NCBI RefSeq assembly: GCF_021155765.1
Contig: NC_060114.1
Coordinates: 10,569,001 to 10,633,000, forward strand
DNA length: 64,000 nucleotides
Reading direction: 5' to 3'
Source of the DNA: Diprion similis
Taxonomy: Eukaryota; Arthropoda; Insecta; Hymenoptera; Diprionidae
Of the stretch, positions 62,001 to 64,000 are shown one piece after another (the stretch's first letter is position 1; each line of letters opens with the position of its first letter). The position numbers and the translations under genes were made by a program. Below the pieces are notes generated by a model. It saw nothing but the letters and a program-made list of their open reading frames with translations. It ran no database searches and was not told the DNA's origin.

Positions 62001-63945
62001 AACAAAATCATTTCCACTGTCCTTGAGTAGAAAAGCACAATACGAGGTGCCTGAAATTAGATATCACCATATCTTAATTTAAACAACCCATGAGAATAGA
62101 CGTAGACCAACTGTTCGTCAAATATGACACTGGCTTCATTTGTACTTGAATGCTTAGCTGTAAGTTTTCGTTTTTCTTTGCAATGCAAATATACTGAAAA
62201 TTGTAGTGAGTGAAACGAATTACTTGGCTTTTCTTAGCTGTTGTTAAAACAAGTAATTAATTTCTTGATTACGAATTCCTCTAGATTTTTTAAGGAAACA
62301 TATCAACTTACTGTTCAGTAACAGTATTGCAGATGAATAGATTTCTTGAAGAAACTTGAATTGATTACAACTTTCAGAGTTGTTTACAACATTCATTTCG
62401 TTGATCTCATAGTTTATTTTTCAAATTAAGTATTCACCTTTTCCATCAATCTCCTCAACAGTAATTACTTGTCCACAAGTGAAAAGTACATCGAGGCAAA
62501 AAAAATAAAACAGAAATAAAAGCAATAATAATCTTGAGTGAAATTTTTTTTCAAACATCCGTATATTCCACGCTAATATCATACCTAATTGACTATGCGG
62601 CTGGAGACTGTGCGGTTGTCTGACAGGAGGCGGCAATTGCATGTTAATTTGTCCAACAGTAATCGGAACCTGGGGAGGATGCTGTACAGGATATGAAGTT
62701 TGCGGCGGAATGAGGTGCGGAGGCGGCGAATTCTGTATTATATTAGCCGGAGGCAGGACATTGGGAGGTGGAATATTCAGGTTTGGCGGTGGTATCGAAT
62801 TTATCGTAGAAGTGATGGCGGTGTTATGTACAGGCGGAGGAGGTCCCGACATGATCATCTGAGGTACAACGTTAGGAGGTGGAACATTTGGGACACTGGC
62901 GACGGTGACGACGATGGCGTGGCTACTGATGGGTAATATGTTAGGAGGGATCTGCGACATCGGTGGCATGATGCTCGGCGGCGGGATATTAGGTGGCTGA
63001 CCGAGACTCGTGGGTGGCGGAATATTGCACTGTTGCTGAGTTTGCATGACGCGTTGCTGCTGCTGTGTCTGGTTCGACACAGGTATATTCTGCATTGTGT
63101 GACTGGGGGGTGGAGCGTTTTGGGGTAATTGCCTCATCCCAGGAGGGGGAACGTTCGTGTTTGGGGGTAAAGTCTGCATTGAAGGAGGGGGAGGCGGGGG
63201 AGGGGCTCGAAGAACATGGTGCGAGGGGCTAGGAATGACGTGCTGGGCATTGCCGACATGGGCGTTATCGATCCCGCCAAAGTTCATGCTGTTCATGTTT
63301 TTAGGTGGTGGTGGCATCCTGTGAATACCCCCCATTTGGACGTTGGGACCTGGCATGATCCCGCGAAGGTTTGGAGGCGGCAAGTTGGTCATTTGCATTA
63401 TCGGTTGAGACATTAGAGGTGGAATGGTCGAGGACGAGGATGGGGGCTGGGAAACGAGCGCTTGATTCATGCCCGGTGGAGGGGGAGGGTATTGCTGCTG
63501 ATTGAAATGAGGGTGAGGAGGAGCGTGATTCACGTTTGGCGGAGGCTGGTGATAGGTGTGCCTGTTGTCGGGGCTCGGCGACGGTCTGCGTCTCGTGGGT
63601 GACGGGCTGGATGAGGAGCTGTGTCTTCTGTCCGAAGACCTTCCTCCCCATCTGGAGTCGTTTCTTCTGCGTTCTCTCCTGTTCTCCCAATCTCTGCTTT
63701 TCTCACTGTTCCATTTTCTATCCCTATCGTTTCTGCTGTTCTCGTAAGTCTTTTCCTCCTTCTTTTCATCGGCTTTTATAGCCACAGGGGCAGCCTCAGA
63801 CTTTGACGAAGTCTTGTTGTTCGCTATCTTTCTAAACTGATCCAAGAAACTGCCATCGTTTGCGAACAAATTCACCGTCGACGACAATGCCGAGGACAAG
63901 GAGGAGGAGGAAGTAGGCGACGTGACTGGCTTTTCCTCTTCTTTC
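59072..63945 (-). CDS. SUGP1: SURP and G-patch domain protein 1 (splicing factor), 5'-partial
   Basis: Spliceosomal protein that works with SF3B1 in branch-site selection; its G-patch engages DEAH helicase DHX15 (known for the human protein). Exons, minus strand: 63945-62585, 61858-61768, 61075-60897, 60820-60480, 60183-59859, 59532-59448, 59338-59209, 59098-59072. All phases agree and give 845 residues in the window. A conserved N-terminal helix is [17 protein letters not shown]. Next come an Arg/Ser-rich segment and about 300 residues very rich in Pro, Gln, Asn and Met. The SURP module is split over two introns ([15 protein letters not shown], then [19 protein letters not shown]). [10 protein letters not shown] follows, then [33 protein letters not shown] and the G-patch [17 protein letters not shown]. 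The tiny last exon encodes NNPRRPYY. The first exon seen starts after tttatag, so the true start lies beyond the right edge. Confidence 0.95.
61859..62584. other. SUGP1 intron upstream of the SURP exon
   Basis: AT-rich intron with a standard acceptor (gtcccgtag) and donor (gtatga) on the minus strand. No other feature was seen. Confidence 0.7.
62585..63945 (-). CDS. SUGP1: SUGP1 large exon: RS-like and proline-rich low-complexity region
   Basis: This 1,361-nt exon encodes residues 1-454 of the visible part. It starts with [14 protein letters not shown] and [11 protein letters not shown]. An acidic/basic stretch with [16 protein letters not shown] and [20 protein letters not shown] follows. 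After that it has long runs of PPP, MPPPP, QQQQ and NIPPP to HSQL. Mammalian SUGP1 is much less proline-rich here, so the expansion looks lineage-specific. Reading on past the donor at 62584 adds a short meaningless tail that ends at a stop. Confidence 0.9.
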
Positions 63946-64000
63946 CTATAAATAAACATTGCGTTGAACTCTCTTGACCGACATGCAAACTCGTGCCAAT

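Overview
The window is nuclear DNA of an animal, almost certainly an insect. Genes are split by short GT-AG introns, intergenic DNA is AT-rich, small inverted-repeat elements are common, and the four recognisable genes are arthropod orthologues or insect-type family members. The CpG-rich exons and gene content would suit a hymenopteran, but that is a guess from style, not proof.

Layout. (1) About 2.6-26.3 kb, plus strand: 22 exons (plus one candidate cassette exon) of a staccato/unc-13-4A gene of the BAIAP3/Munc13-4 family (C2A - MUN - C2B), with its 5' end outside the window. (2) 28.5-29.7 kb, minus strand: a three-exon axonemal dynein light chain 1 (DNAL1) gene, convergent with stac. (3) 31.7-36.5 kb, plus strand: a complete four-exon ecdysteroid-kinase-like (EcKinase/CHK) gene. 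Its first intron carries three neighbouring inverted-repeat elements and a 10-bp minisatellite. (4) 37.2-57.2 kb: an 18.4-kb tandem satellite of about 59 monomers of 312 bp. Decayed monomers lie on both sides and a detached relic lies to the left. The array has nested higher-order repeats and a conserved cluster of interlocking palindromes in the monomer. (5) 59.1-63.9 kb, minus strand: the last eight exons of SUGP1 (proline-rich N-terminal part, SURP module, SF3b-type RSRW motif, G-patch), with its 5' end beyond the right edge.

The genes do not form a pathway. They serve secretory-vesicle fusion (stac), ciliary or sperm motility (DNAL1), small-molecule phosphorylation (EcKinase) and pre-mRNA splicing (SUGP1). 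The most unusual object is the satellite. Its monomers fall into variant classes arranged in repeated blocks of 2, 3, 5 and 7 units, and duplications in its right half are almost identical. Both outer edges keep bases that differ from the core and look ancestral. Inside stac there is evidence for alternative splicing: a 42-nt in-frame cassette exon, tandem donors, and a second, similar penultimate or terminal exon.

All exon borders were worked out by hand from reading frame, splice consensus and family knowledge. No alignment, transcript or database search was run.
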